DNA from: Desulfobacteraceae bacterium
Lineage (GTDB): Bacteria; Desulfobacterota; Desulfobacteria; Desulfobacterales; Desulfosalsimonadaceae
Assembly (NCBI GenBank): GCA_024636355.1
Contig: JAGXHH010000020.1
Coordinates: 1-13,392 of the forward strand
Direction: 5' to 3'
Length of the DNA stretch: 13,392 bases
Shown: positions 13,256-13,392 of the stretch, in pieces
Position numbering within the stretch: position 1 is the stretch's first letter
Layout of the letters: every line of letters begins with the position of its first letter
The notes under the pieces: model-generated
What the model saw: the letters and a program-made list of their open reading frames with translations, nothing else
What the model was told of the DNA's origin: nothing
Database searches by the model: none
Translations under genes and position numbers: made by a program

Positions 13256-13392
13256 ATGGCAAGCGGTTACATGGGCAAAATCCTGAGGGTCGACCTGACC
13301 GATGGGCGCATCGAAGAAGAATTGCTGCCGGACAACCTCTATGAAAAACTCCTGTCCGGATCGGGCCTGGGGGCATTCATGCTCTACAACCA
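13256..13392 (+). CDS. Aldehyde:ferredoxin oxidoreductase family enzyme, N-terminus only
   Basis: Forty-five codons are visible before the right edge. GYMGKILRVDLTDGRIEEEL (4-23) and LLSGSGLGAFMLYN (32-45) match the conserved start of tungsten-dependent aldehyde:ferredoxin oxidoreductases, whose N-terminal domain holds the tungstopterin and whose Gly-rich turn follows. Catalysis would be interconversion of an aldehyde and a carboxylate with ferredoxin, or, in the BamB branch of the same family, aromatic ring reduction. The visible part cannot separate these. ATG 13256 has GGAG (13245-13248) seven bases upstream; ATG 13271 is a less likely alternative without a good site. It follows the CooC-like gene on the same strand after the GTAGG repeat and is likely part of the same transcription unit. 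Confidence 0.85.
   Translation, partial: MASGYMGKILRVDLTDGRIEEELLPDNLYEKLLSGSGLGAFMLYN

Overview
The window most likely comes from a strictly anaerobic, moderately GC-rich bacterium of the Desulfobacterota type (a sulfate reducer or relative). That is inferred from gene content: a class I benzoyl-CoA-reductase / 2-hydroxyacyl-CoA-dehydratase gene set, a CooC-like nickel ATPase, an acetyl-CoA-synthase-like protein and an aldehyde:ferredoxin oxidoreductase, with many short palindromic and tandem repeats between genes. No rRNA, tRNA, CRISPR array, prophage or insertion sequence was found.

Layout. The minus strand at the left edge (1-1249) carries most of an MFS transporter that runs off the window. 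A 673-base divergent intergenic region follows, with a REP-like palindrome and a good sigma-70-type promoter overlapped by a GTCGAC-based operator. Everything to the right is on the plus strand: an iron-sulfur GMC-type flavoprotein (1923-3284); an unrecognised helical-repeat protein (3549-5027) coupled to a BcrC/HgdB-like subunit (5030-6196); a BcrB-like subunit B1 (6511-7911) overlapping by 4 nt its activator ATPase act1 (7908-8714); a second activator act2 (9059-9856); a second BcrB-like subunit B2 (10077-11477) that is collinear with B1 over all 466 residues; a small acetyl-CoA-synthase-beta-like protein (11651-12394) overlapping a CooC-like ATPase (12387-13172); and the first 45 codons of an aldehyde:ferredoxin oxidoreductase family enzyme (13256 onward).

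How the genes could work together. The order C-like, B-like, activator, activator is that of bcrCBAD / bzdNOPQ, in which the activators hydrolyse ATP to push low-potential electrons into an iron-sulfur B/C catalytic pair that forms a ketyl or arene radical. Here the set is enlarged by a second B-like paralogue and followed by a CooC plus ACS-like module and an AOR, so the cluster may be a variant radical reductase or dehydratase system with its own maturation and redox partners. The substrate cannot be read from sequence; aromatic or 2-hydroxyacyl-CoA thioesters are the family precedents.

Repeats. Nearly every gap between the plus-strand genes is packed with short-unit repeats, usually as facing inverted arms: GAGCAA/GATTAA hexamers, CATGAAGA-type units, TTGAACC-type heptamers, TTCTGGA-type units, an AACCACGAAGGCAC-type inverted repeat, and GTAGG...CCTAC palindromes. 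Two of these palindromes supply the stop codon of the upstream gene, and one has a possible 8-bp target duplication.
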